Assembly: GCA_001817505.1 (NCBI GenBank)
Contig: MHIM01000031.1
Location: 1-34,501, forward strand
Reading direction: 5' to 3'
Length of the DNA: 34,501 nucleotides
From: Candidatus Buchananbacteria bacterium RIFCSPLOWO2_01_FULL_39_33
GTDB taxonomy: Bacteria; Patescibacteriota; Patescibacteriia; 2-01-FULL-39-33
Under the pieces are notes generated by a model. It was not told the DNA's origin. It worked only from the letters and a program-made list of their open reading frames with translations, and made no database searches. The position numbers were made by a program, and so were the translations under genes. Below are positions 22,917 to 29,714 of the stretch, piece by piece (within the stretch, counting starts at the first letter, position 1; every line of letters starts with the position of its first letter).

Positions 22917-23036
22917 AGTTTAGAGCAATTTCATAGGGGAGGGAAAATAAAAAGATAACTGCCGGTCACAACCAAGAATAGGGCCGAGGCCAGATATCTT
23001 AATAATCATCTTCTATCAGTTGCTCTAAATAGCAAC
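22917..23036 (+). ncRNA. Candidate structured RNA with alternative stems
   Basis: TTTAGAGCAA (22919-22928) is the exact complement of TTGCTCTAAA (23020-23029), enclosing AAGATA...TATCTT (22952-23000) and a GC-rich core (CTGCCGG...GGCC). The right strand can instead form the local hairpin GTTGCT/AGCAAC (23019-23036). No ORF or clear promoter is seen. Confidence 0.4.
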
Positions 23037-23092
23037 GGCCAGGGGGATTTTCTCTCTGCGCCGATACGAAGGAGGCATCTGCTTGTCCAACT

Positions 23093-23210
23093 CGTAGAAA
23101 CCTGCCTGTCGGCAGGCAAGAATTTTGAATCGCGCCTTTGGCGCTTAATTGCCTGAAAATCAGCAGTTATTAAAACTGCTAAATCAGCGATTAGCCGAAA
23201 TTTTTCTACG
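23093..23210 (+). ncRNA. Multibranch stem region
   Basis: CGTAGAAA (23093-23100) pairs with TTTCTACG (23203-23210). Inside are CCTGCC-TGTC-GGCAGG (23101-23116), GCGCC-TTT-GGCGC (23132-23144) and AGCAGTT/AACTGCT (23162-23180). The first hairpin belongs to the dispersed CCTGCC...GGCAGG palindrome family, so part of this may be repeats rather than an evolved RNA. Confidence 0.35.
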
Positions 23211-23227
23211 GGCTTAAATCAGCAAGC

Positions 23228-23256
23228 TTGATAAAACCGGTACAAATAATTATATT
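23228..23256 (+). promoter_or_regulatory. Promoter of the Cys-rich pair
   Basis: TTGATA (23228-23233), 17-nt spacer, TATATT (23251-23256). The leader opens with an AGACC...GGTCT hairpin and runs about 70 nt to the ATG. Confidence 0.6.
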
Positions 23257-23331
23257 ATAAGAGACCGACCATTTTATCAGGGTCTTGTTCGTATCGTTGC
23301 GGAGAGAATAACCCAGACCAAAGGAGATTTT

Positions 23332-23490
23332 ATGGTTGTTCAATGCTGTGTTTGCAAGAAAACCAAGATGCCAGACGGCTCTTGGCAGGTTATTTCTGTG
23401 ATTGGGGAGGAAATAAGCCACGGCTATTGTCCTCCTTGCGCGGAGGAGGCAATGAACGCTCTAGAACAGAGCGGAAGGAAGGTCAAATGA
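23332..23490 (+). CDS. Small zinc-binding-type protein, 52 aa
   Basis: Not in the ORF track in this frame. ATG 23332 with AAAGGAG 6 nt upstream. It reads MVVQCCVCKKTKMPDGSWQV and ISHGYCPPCAEEAMNAL. Two CxxC knuckles separated by a Trp-containing strand and SHGxCPxC match the small four-Cys module seen in some bacterial signalling proteins (CxxCKK...SHGICPxC). Probably one Zn site. Its TGA overlaps the next ATG (ATGA), implying coupling. Confidence 0.7.
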   Translation: MVVQCCVCKKTKMPDGSWQVISVIGEEISHGYCPPCAEEAMNALEQSGRKVK

Positions 23491-23666
23491 AAATGTTATT
23501 GAAAAAGTTTTTTAGCCAGGAAAGAAGCAGTTCATGCGCTGGTTGTCCCTGCGAAGATTGGGATAACTGTGGCTGTGTGCTGTGCCCATTCTCCCAGGCC
23601 GATGAGCTTGAGAATGAGGGGCTGGACACAGTGGATTTTATGGCCGCTTTGTCCGGCGGCCGTTAA
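23487..23666 (+). CDS. Cys-rich micro-protein, 59 aa
   Basis: ATG 23487 overlaps the preceding stop and has GGAAGGAAGG upstream; the track's start at 23343 is a frame shadow of the previous gene. MKMLLKKFFSQERSSSCAGC is followed by PCEDWDNCGCVLCPF and an acidic C-terminal half (ADELENEGLDTVDFMAAL). Six Cys in a 20-residue stretch suggest metal binding or disulfides. A basic amphipathic N-terminus could touch the membrane or RNA. No family recognised. Confidence 0.65.
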   Translation: MKMLLKKFFSQERSSSCAGCPCEDWDNCGCVLCPFSQADELENEGLDTVDFMAALSGGR

Positions 23667-23736
23667 CAAGTCGAGTGGGGGAAGTTAAAACCTTCCCCTC
23701 TCCAATCAAGTTAATAACTAAATTATTAATTGGCTT

Positions 23737-23849
23737 GGGGAAAAAAGATTACCTGATAATTATTTCAGGTTTAACATTCTCTCTTCTTTTTCCCCGTTAG
23801 ATTTCTAAATCTTCTAGAAGTTTAACGGAGACACGGAAGAGAGTTTTTT
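23737..23849 (+). ncRNA. Switch-like terminator RNA element
   Basis: GGGGAAAAA (23737-23745) is an exact complement of TTTTTCCCC (23787-23795), enclosing hairpin ACCTGA/TCAGGT (23751-23770). CTCTCTTC (23779-23786), inside that loop, is an exact complement of GAAGAGAG (23836-23843), which is followed by TTTTTT. Between them CCGTTA/TAACGG encloses two mini-hairpins. The folds compete or form a pseudoknot. No promoter was identified close by. Confidence 0.5.
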
Positions 23850-23914
23850 GTTTTGTTATGCATAAATTATCCGGAGTTTAGAGGAGTTTTGAAAGTTATT
23901 AGGTTAATTTCATG

Positions 23915-24040
23915 ACCCCCGCTACCCGTTCCTGGGTAGCGCTAAATGCTTTGCATTTAGCGACGCTCACTTCGTTTCGCTTCTACCCGTCGCTCTGCGA
24001 CCCCTTACCTGTCCGCCTTTGGCGGGGTAAGGGGAGGAAT
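23915..24040. repeat. Block of short palindromic repeats
   Basis: Consecutive hairpins: CGCTACCC/GGGTAGCG, CGCTAAATGC/GCATTTAGCG and CCCCTTACC...GGTAAGGGG with an inner CCGCC-TTT-GGCGG. The following 24040-24132 is T-rich low-complexity sequence with one TTATCCACA. Confidence 0.65.
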
Positions 24041-24132
24041 TATTTTTAGCTTTATTGTTTTCTTGATTTCTTGTTTTTGTGTTTTCTTGTTTTTTACTTT
24101 CTTGATTTATCCACAGAAACATTAAAAAAAGA

Positions 24133-24161
24133 TTGATTGAAATTTTTGGTGGTGATACAAT
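24133..24161 (+). promoter_or_regulatory. Promoter of a small RNA
   Basis: TTGATT (24133-24138), 17-nt spacer, TACAAT (24156-24161). Confidence 0.6.
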
Positions 24162-24167
24162 TTTAAA

Positions 24168-24305
24168 TTGAGGGAAGGATTCAATGCCGATTCGGTAAGA
24201 ATTGTATGACCTCAACTTAGGTTTGAGGGTTTTCTCTTCTATGCAATTTCCTAACGCTCCGGTTCACCCTTCTCTAAATCCCGTCTTAACGGACGGGATT
24301 TTTAT
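24168..24305 (+). ncRNA. Candidate small RNA of about 138 nt with competing stems
   Basis: The predicted start coincides with TTGAGG (24168-24173), complementary to CCTCAA (24210-24215). CCTCAA can instead pair with TTGAGG (24223-24228) in a hairpin followed by GTTTTCTC. The RNA would end at the strong terminator AATCCCGTC/GACGGGATT plus TTT (24277-24305). No ORF of note lies inside. Confidence 0.55.
24277..24305 (+). terminator. Intrinsic terminator of the small RNA
   Basis: AATCCCGTC-TTAACG-GACGGGATT followed by TTTATG. Confidence 0.85.
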
Positions 24306-24360
24306 GCGGAAGCTTTCTTAAATACAATGCCAATAGCATTGTATTTAAGAATGATCGCAT
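24304..24360. repeat. Long perfect inverted repeat
   Basis: TTCTTAAATACAATGC (24315-24330) and its exact reverse complement (24336-24351) flank a 5-nt loop. ATGCG/CGCAT extends it outward after short gaps. No T-run follows, so it is not a standard terminator. The rest of 24361-24493 shows no gene. Confidence 0.75.
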
Positions 24361-24493
24361 AACCCCGTCTTAATTCTATAATTAATAATAATTTTAAAGT
24401 AAGGTAAGCCGAAGGCGGTTTCTGAATTTTTATATTTTATAAGCATTAAACATCAACTGAATTAAGGTGGGGTTAAATGTTTTTTAATTTTTG

Positions 24494-24502
24494 TGCTATA
24501 AT
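24494..24502 (+). promoter_or_regulatory. Extended -10 promoter
   Basis: TGCTATAAT, 24 nt before the ATG at 24527; no clear -35. Confidence 0.5.
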
Positions 24503-24526
24503 ATCAGCAAATGATATTGGTATTTT

Positions 24527-24907
24527 ATGAATATAAAACAATTATTAACAGTGGTGTTAATCGCGACTGCGGTTTTCTGGCTTGTTTGGCTGTTGGCTTT
24601 ATCGCAAATAGATCCTTTTGACACTGATTTATTCGGTCTTGTCTTATTTTATCTGACTTTTTTCTTTTCGTTATTGGGAACTTTTTTTCTGACCAGTTTC
24701 GCCTACCGGAAAATTTTTAATAAATTTTCGCTGGAATACAATATTGTCGGTCTGTCTTTCAGGCAGTCATTTTTTCTGGCGCTTTTAGTTGTTAGTTTGC
24801 TGATGCTTCAGGGCATAAAAATGTTAAATATGATCAATGCTTTGCTACTGGTGGCGGCGGTGGTGATTTTGGAATTTTTCTTTTTAAGTTATAAAAGAAG
24901 AATATAG
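24527..24907 (+). CDS. Small polytopic membrane protein, unknown
   Basis: A 126-aa protein with four hydrophobic segments (about 6-26, 38-60, 80-98, 103-120) separated by short loops, including DPFDTDLFG and AYRKIFNKFSLEYN. The C-terminus is basic (SYKRRI). I do not recognise a characterised family. It has its own promoter and terminator and sits between the island and pheS. Confidence 0.65.
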   Translation: MNIKQLLTVVLIATAVFWLVWLLALSQIDPFDTDLFGLVLFYLTFFFSLLGTFFLTSFAYRKIFNKFSLEYNIVGLSFRQSFFLALLVVSLLMLQGIKMLNMINALLLVAAVVILEFFFLSYKRRI

Positions 24908-24925
24908 TTGGCTGACAATCTAGAC

Positions 24926-24953
24926 GGCTGGCGGGAAAAACGCCGGCTTTTAT
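24926..24953 (+). terminator. Intrinsic terminator before pheS
   Basis: GCTGGCG-GGAAAAA-CGCCGGC followed by TTTTAT. Confidence 0.85.
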
Positions 24954-24955
24954 AA

Positions 24956-24985
24956 TTGACTAAAATCCTTAATTTCAGTTATAAT
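24956..24985 (+). promoter_or_regulatory. pheST promoter
   Basis: TTGACT (24956-24961), 18-nt spacer, TATAAT (24980-24985). The leader of about 25 nt is too short for a T-box or a leader-peptide attenuator. Confidence 0.75.
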
Positions 24986-25017
24986 AACTACATTATTTAT
25001 CTTGGCTTTAAAGTGAA

Positions 25018-26052
25018 ATGAAAGGAAAATTAGAACAAATCAAGAAAGAATTCCAAAAAGAAATTGAAGCAGTTAAATCTCTGGCTGATTTAGAAATTTT
25101 GGACAATAAATATCTGGGCCGAAAAAGCGGCGCTCTGACTTCGGCGATGAAAGAATTAAAATCACTGGCCAAAGAGGAAATACCGAAAATGGGCCAGTTA
25201 GCCAATGAAGTAAAAATTTTTCTGACAGGCGAGTTTGAAAAAACTAAGAAAAAACTAAAAAGCCAAGATCAAATCAGCGGATCATTTGATCCGACTTTGC
25301 CGGGTACTGAACAGCCGATTGGCCATTTGCATTTGGTCAGTCAGGCTATTAGGGAAATATCGTCAATTTTTGAACACATCGGCTTTCAACGAGCCAGGTA
25401 TCCGGAAGTAGAATGGGATTATTATGCTTTTGAAGCCCTCAATATGCCTATTAGCCACCCAGCCAGAGATGAATGGGAGACATTTTTTATTGACCAAAAA
25501 CCGATTAATAAAAAATTAGGACAGCGGATTTTAACGCCGCATACATCTTCGGGCCAGGTCAGAGAAATGGAAAAGGGGATACTGCCAATTAGAATGATGA
25601 ATATCTCTAAAACTTACAGGCGACAGATTGACGCTTCGCATTCGCCGATGTTTCACCAATTTGAAGGCCTGGTTATTGATAAAGACATAAATATCACTCA
25701 TCTAAAAGGCACGATAGAATACTTTGTTAAAAGATTTTTTGGAGAAAATAGAGAAATTCGCTTGCGACCTCATCATTTCCAATTCACTGAACCTAGTTTT
25801 GAAGTGGATATTTCCTGCGGGGTCTGCGAAGGTCGTGGCTGCAAACTTTGCAAAGAGGGCTGGCTGGAACTGGCCGGCGCCGGCCTGGTGCATCCTAATG
25901 TCTTAAAAGCCGGAAAAATAGATCCCAATAAATATAGCGGTTTTGCTTTCGGTTGGGGAGTGGAAAGATCCTACCTGATGAAATCAGGATTAAACATTGA
26001 TGATATCCGGCTCTTGTATAAAAATGATTTGAGAGTGATTAATCAGTTTTAG
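25018..26052 (+). CDS. pheS: Phenylalanyl-tRNA synthetase alpha subunit
   Basis: 344 aa. An N-terminal coiled-coil tRNA-binding region (about 1-85) is followed by the class II catalytic core: GTEQPIGHLHLVSQAIREI, HPARDEWETFFI (motif 2 region), MFHQFEGLVID, FRLRPHHFQFTEPSFEVDI-type segment, and motif 3 GFAFGWGVERSYLMKSG. Between the last two is CGVCEGRGCKLCKEGWLEL, four Cys that may bind Zn; most textbook PheS proteins have a shorter CxxC here. It charges tRNA-Phe as an alpha2beta2 complex with PheT, encoded 88 nt downstream. Confidence 0.96.
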   Translation: MKGKLEQIKKEFQKEIEAVKSLADLEILDNKYLGRKSGALTSAMKELKSLAKEEIPKMGQLANEVKIFLTGEFEKTKKKLKSQDQISGSFDPTLPGTEQPIGHLHLVSQAIREISSIFEHIGFQRARYPEVEWDYYAFEALNMPISHPARDEWETFFIDQKPINKKLGQRILTPHTSSGQVREMEKGILPIRMMNISKTYRRQIDASHSPMFHQFEGLVIDKDINITHLKGTIEYFVKRFFGENREIRLRPHHFQFTEPSFEVDISCGVCEGRGCKLCKEGWLELAGAGLVHPNVLKAGKIDPNKYSGFAFGWGVERSYLMKSGLNIDDIRLLYKNDLRVINQF

Positions 26053-26131
26053 CTTATTAGCTGGTAGCTTTTTAGCTTCTTAAGAAAATATTATAAAAAT
26101 AATCTAAAAAGCTAATAAGCTAAGAAGCTAC
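26053..26131. repeat. AGCTAA-type inverted repeat between pheS and pheT
   Basis: The left arm (AGCTTATTAGCTGGTAGCTT...) and right arm (AAAAAGCTAATAAGCTAAGAAGCT) are imperfect reverse complements around an A/T loop. Same core as at 3871 and 31269. Confidence 0.65.
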
Positions 26132-26140
26132 AACCTAATT

Positions 26141-28501
26141 ATGAATCTCAATGTTTCCTACAACTGGCTGAAAGAACATATCTCTACCAAAGATAATGCT
26201 CATGATTTTGCCAAAAAATTGACGGTTAGCGGACCGACTGTTGATTATATTAAAGAACTCTCACCGACTTTTAAAAAAGTGGTGGTGGGCGAAATTATTT
26301 CTATAGAAAAACATGCCTCGGCTGACAAGCTTAATGTCTGTCAAGTTGAGGTTGGCGGAAAAAAACCACTCCAGATAGTTTGCGGCGCTCCCAATATAAA
26401 AGTCGGCCAGAAAGTGCCGGTGGTTTTGGTTGACGGAGAAGTTTCGGGAAAAAAAATAAAAAAAACCAAAATCCGTGATATTGAAAGCGAAGGCATGATG
26501 TGCAGTCAGAAAGAATTGGGTGTCGGTGAAGACCAGAGCGGCATATTTATTCTGCCTCATTACACCAAGACCGGAGCGGCTTTAGAAAAAATATTGCCGA
26601 TTGAAGATAGTGTTATGGAAATTGAAGTTACTTCTAATCGACTGGATGCTATGAGCATTATCGGTCTGGCTAGGGAAGCGGCGGCTATAACCGGCGGGAA
26701 GTTTTTATACCAAGAGCCGAAACCAAACCTGAAAATACACCAACCAACAAAATTGTCAGTTTCAGTTAAAGAAAATAAATTATGCCCCCGATACCAGGCC
26801 ATAGTCATGACTGATGTCAAAGTTGATGATTCTCCGCTCTGGCTGCAGCAGCGGCTTTTATCAGCCGGCCTTCGGCCGATAAATAATTTGGTGGATATTA
26901 CTAATTATGTCTTATTGGAATTCGGCCAGCCGATGCACGTTTTTGATTACCAAAAATTGAAAGGCCAGTCAATAATTGTCAGATTGGCCAGAAAGGGGGA
27001 GATTATTCTGGCTTTGGACGGCAGGAATTATGAACTAACAGAAAACAATCTGGTGATTGCCGATAGCAAGATGCCAGTAGCCATGGCTGGAGTGATGGGT
27101 GGAGAATTGTCGGCGGTTAGCGGTGAAACCAAGACCATTGTTTTGGAATCGGCCAATTTTGAACCAATAAGCATTAGGAAGACATCGCGCTTACTCAATT
27201 TGCAATCAGACAGTTCCAATCTTTTTGAAAAAGGACTGCCAGCGGACAATACCAGGCCAGCGCTACTAAAAGCAGTGGAATTAGTCAGGGAACTGGCCGG
27301 CGGTCAGGTAGCTTCCAAAATATTTGACGAAGCTAGCTATAAATCAAAAACCAAGGAAATTTCTTTCGCGTCGGAAAGTATCAAAAAAACCTTGGGCGTA
27401 GAAATAAAGCTGTCAGAAATAAAATCAATTTTAGAAAGTTTGGGTTTTGCTGTATCGGGTAATAACACTTTAAAAGTCAAAATACCTTTTTGGCGGGCTA
27501 ATGATGTTGAAGAGGCCTATGATTTAGTCGAGGAAGTGGCGCGGATTTACGGTTACCATAAGCTGCCCTCAAAATTAATGACGGGCGTTATACCTTTGGG
27601 CGATTTTAAAAACGAATTTTTATTGGAAGACAAAACTAAAGATATTTTAGTGGGCTTGGGTTATAGCGAAAATATCAATTATTCATTTATTTCTAAGAAG
27701 CTGATCACTAATTGCTCATTGGATCCTAAAAATCATATAAAAATCGCTAATCCTTTGAGCGGTGATTTTGAGTATATGAGAGCCACTTTAGTGCCCGGCC
27801 TCTTGCAGTCAATCAAAGAAAATGAAAGATTGGTTAAGGATTTAAAAATTTTTGAATTAAGCCAATCATACCAGAATAAAAAAGACGATCTGCCCACAGA
27901 AAAGATGGATTTGGTGGTGGCTATAGCTGAAGATTCAGTGGCTAAGCCCTTTTTTGATATTAAGGGCGCGTTCTCGGTGATTTTGCAAAAATTAAATATT
28001 GAAGATTTTAAAATTGAACCGCTCAAAGATGACTGGTCGTACTGGCAGACTAGCGAATCAGCTGAAATCTCAATCAATGATAAAAAAATCGGCATCATCG
28101 GCTCTATCAATAAAGAAATATTGTCACTGTTTGGCATTAAAAAACCGGTGGCTATGGCCGAGATAGATTTTGCCGGTCTGACTGAATTAGCCAAGGCCAG
28201 CCCGATTTACCGGCCCATTGCCAAATTTCCGGCCATTGAATTGGATATTTCCATGGAAATCGGCCAAGAAGTTTTATACCAAAAGGTTGTTGATTTAGTG
28301 AAAAATATCAGCGAACTCATAAGACAAGTGCTGTTCTTGTCGGAATACCAGGACGAAAATATCCCCAAAGGCAAAAAGGCGCTGGCTATTAGAATTGTTT
28401 ACCGCGATGACAATAAAACTTTGGAACTTTTGGAAGCGCAGAAAATCCACAATCAAGTTGTGGAGAAATTAAAGAAGGAATATAATGTAAATATAAGGTA
28501 A
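26141..28501 (+). CDS. pheT: Phenylalanyl-tRNA synthetase beta subunit
   Basis: 786 aa, full length. In order: N-terminal MNLNVSYNWLKEHI; an EMAP-II-like tRNA-binding domain (VVVGEIISIEKHASADKLNVCQV, about 45-150); the B3/B4 editing region (EIEVTSNRLDAMSIIGLAREAAAI and RPINNLVDITNYVLLEFGQPMHVFD, about 160-375); B5 domain (about 400-470); catalytic-like core (DLVEEVARIYGYHKLPSKL onward); and a C-terminal ferredoxin-fold anticodon-binding domain (PIYRPIAKFPAIELDIS to the end). It partners PheS. The AGCT repeat in the 88-nt gap would lie in the shared mRNA. Confidence 0.96.
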   Translation: MNLNVSYNWLKEHISTKDNAHDFAKKLTVSGPTVDYIKELSPTFKKVVVGEIISIEKHASADKLNVCQVEVGGKKPLQIVCGAPNIKVGQKVPVVLVDGEVSGKKIKKTKIRDIESEGMMCSQKELGVGEDQSGIFILPHYTKTGAALEKILPIEDSVMEIEVTSNRLDAMSIIGLAREAAAITGGKFLYQEPKPNLKIHQPTKLSVSVKENKLCPRYQAIVMTDVKVDDSPLWLQQRLLSAGLRPINNLVDITNYVLLEFGQPMHVFDYQKLKGQSIIVRLARKGEIILALDGRNYELTENNLVIADSKMPVAMAGVMGGELSAVSGETKTIVLESANFEPISIRKTSRLLNLQSDSSNLFEKGLPADNTRPALLKAVELVRELAGGQVASKIFDEASYKSKTKEISFASESIKKTLGVEIKLSEIKSILESLGFAVSGNNTLKVKIPFWRANDVEEAYDLVEEVARIYGYHKLPSKLMTGVIPLGDFKNEFLLEDKTKDILVGLGYSENINYSFISKKLITNCSLDPKNHIKIANPLSGDFEYMRATLVPGLLQSIKENERLVKDLKIFELSQSYQNKKDDLPTEKMDLVVAIAEDSVAKPFFDIKGAFSVILQKLNIEDFKIEPLKDDWSYWQTSESAEISINDKKIGIIGSINKEILSLFGIKKPVAMAEIDFAGLTELAKASPIYRPIAKFPAIELDISMEIGQEVLYQKVVDLVKNISELIRQVLFLSEYQDENIPKGKKALAIRIVYRDDNKTLELLEAQKIHNQVVEKLKKEYNVNIR

Positions 28502-28502
28502 T

Positions 28503-28597
28503 TTAAAAATTTTTAATTTTCAATTTCAAACAATTAATTAATTTTAAAATTTTAAAATTGTTTTTGAAATTGAAAATTGAAAATTTTAAAATTTAAT
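28503..28597. repeat. AT-rich long inverted repeat after pheT
   Basis: AATTTTCAATTTCAAACAATT and AATTGTTTTTGAAATTGAAAATT are near-perfect reverse complements (2-nt bulge), with further complementary A/T flanks. It could serve as a bidirectional weak terminator. Confidence 0.7.
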
Positions 28598-28607
28598 TTA
28601 TATTCCC

Positions 28608-28898
28608 ATGCTTGAAACTTCACAAGATCTTTTACGTTTAGCTATCGCATTAGTGATCTTATTTATCGGCTTGGCTATTGGCTGGGGTTGCGTTTATATC
28701 GCTTTGATTCTGCGCGATATTAAGAAAATGACTAAAAGCGCCAGAAAAAAACTGGACTTGATTGACCAGATTTTAGAGACCGTCAAAAAGAAAGTGGAAA
28801 CGACCGCCAATTATCTGCCGCCCTTAATTGAAGGTATGGGCAAATTAGCTGCCCACTTTAAGGACAAAAAAACCAGCCAGAAAAAACGTAAAAAATAA
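28608..28898 (+). CDS. Single-pass membrane protein, DUF948-like layout
   Basis: A 96-aa protein with one TM helix (about 10-34, LRLAIALVILFIGLAIGWGCVYIAL), then an amphipathic helix (RDIKKMTKSARKKLDLIDQILETVKKKVE), a short PPLIEGMGKLAAHF segment and a very basic C-terminal tail (KDKKTSQKKRKK). This TM-plus-coil layout resembles small bacterial DUF948-type proteins, but homology is not certain. The basic tail may contact nucleic acid or the ribosome. The next gene starts 11 nt later. Confidence 0.65.
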   Translation: MLETSQDLLRLAIALVILFIGLAIGWGCVYIALILRDIKKMTKSARKKLDLIDQILETVKKKVETTANYLPPLIEGMGKLAAHFKDKKTSQKKRKK

Positions 28899-28908
28899 TT
28901 TAAAAAAT

Positions 28909-29358
28909 ATGAAAAAACCTTTATATTTTTTATCTTTTTTAGCTTTGCCATTATTTATTAGCAGTTGTAATAATCAGTCGGCGGTTAATCTTAATAATAA
29001 TCAAGTGGCTAATCAGATTGTCAATCAGAATAGTTTAACTGAACCGGCCGCTGTCAATGCTGTTTTGCCGACTAATACCGATACCCCGGCTGTAACCACA
29101 CCGGCTGAAGTGACCTTAGCCGGCTTTGCTTTTAAGCCCCGAACTCTGACTATTAAAAAGGGAACAACGGTTACCTGGACCAATCAGGATTTAGTGACTC
29201 ATACTGTCACGGCTGACGCCGATTCAGCTCTGAATTTTTCTTCACCCAGTTTGAGTCGGGGAGATACTTATCAATTAACTTTCAATTCTCTTGGCACTTT
29301 CAATTATCATTGTTCGCCTCATCCCCAGATGAAAGCGCAAATTATTGTTATAGAATAA
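28909..29358 (+). CDS. Cupredoxin-domain lipoprotein
   Basis: 149 aa. A lipoprotein signal ends LPLFISSC (lipid-modified C20). An Asn/Gln/Pro/Thr-rich linker (21-65) is followed by a plastocyanin-like domain (about 68-149): FKPRTLTIKKGTTVTWTNQD, THTVTAD (H98), then YHCSPHPQM (C135, H138, M141). The Cu ligands His, Cys, His, Met of a type 1 copper site are all present. It is likely an anchored extracytoplasmic electron carrier or copper-binding protein. A two-TM protein follows 1 nt later and may be its membrane partner. Confidence 0.87.
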   Translation: MKKPLYFLSFLALPLFISSCNNQSAVNLNNNQVANQIVNQNSLTEPAAVNAVLPTNTDTPAVTTPAEVTLAGFAFKPRTLTIKKGTTVTWTNQDLVTHTVTADADSALNFSSPSLSRGDTYQLTFNSLGTFNYHCSPHPQMKAQIIVIE

Positions 29359-29359
29359 T

Positions 29360-29578
29360 ATGCTAAATAATTTCAGTTATTATCCGATTCTCGGCAAACC
29401 TTTGATAATGTATTTAGGTATTGCCACCTTTTTGCTTTTTTTGGCTACTGCCGGTGTTGGCTATGGTATTTTCAAAGGCCAATTAAAAATTTCCATTACC
29501 TGGCATTTCCGCTTGGCCAAAGCCGCCATCGCCTTAGCTATTATTCATGCCGCTTTGGGTATTTTGGCTTATTTTTAA
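29360..29578 (+). CDS. Small two-TM protein next to the cupredoxin
   Basis: 72 aa, with TM helices at about 16-37 (LIMYLGIATFLLFLATAGVGYGIF) and 50-71 (RLAKAAIALAIIHAALGILAYF). Two His (in WHFRL and IIHAAL) lie near and within the second helix, which could ligate heme or a metal, but one two-His helix is not enough to claim it. It starts 1 nt after the cupredoxin stop, so the two are co-translated, and a terminator follows. A role in electron transfer to the cupredoxin is inference. Confidence 0.65.
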   Translation: MLNNFSYYPILGKPLIMYLGIATFLLFLATAGVGYGIFKGQLKISITWHFRLAKAAIALAIIHAALGILAYF

Positions 29579-29604
29579 GAAATTTATTGGTAATTTTAAA
29601 AAAT

Positions 29605-29634
29605 TAAAAGAGTGAAAAACTCTTTTTATTTTTA
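29605..29634 (+). terminator. Intrinsic terminator of the cupredoxin operon
   Basis: AAAAGAGT-GAAAA-ACTCTTTT followed by TATTTTT. Confidence 0.85.
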
Positions 29635-29653
29635 ACTTAAAAAGCAGAAATAT

Positions 29654-29682
29654 TTGCTTTTGTCCTTTTAATCCTGTAAAAT
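29654..29682 (+). promoter_or_regulatory. lysS promoter
   Basis: TTGCTT (29654-29659), 17-nt spacer, TAAAAT (29677-29682). Confidence 0.65.
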
Positions 29683-29714
29683 TAAACTATTCATTTGACT
29701 TAAATCAAATAATT

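Noticed and set aside
23343-23486. N-terminal part of the track ORF 23343..23666
   Set aside because: It is the out-of-frame shadow of the 52-aa four-Cys ORF at 23332; the real start is ATG 23487.
24107-24115. Replication origin (DnaA box TTATCCACA in T-rich sequence)
   Set aside because: Only one perfect box, with no cluster and no dnaA or dnaN nearby.
26261-26820. Minus-strand ORFs inside pheT and similar long ORFs opposite other genes
   Set aside because: They lie wholly opposite strongly recognised genes, lack ribosome binding sites and show no domain-like composition.
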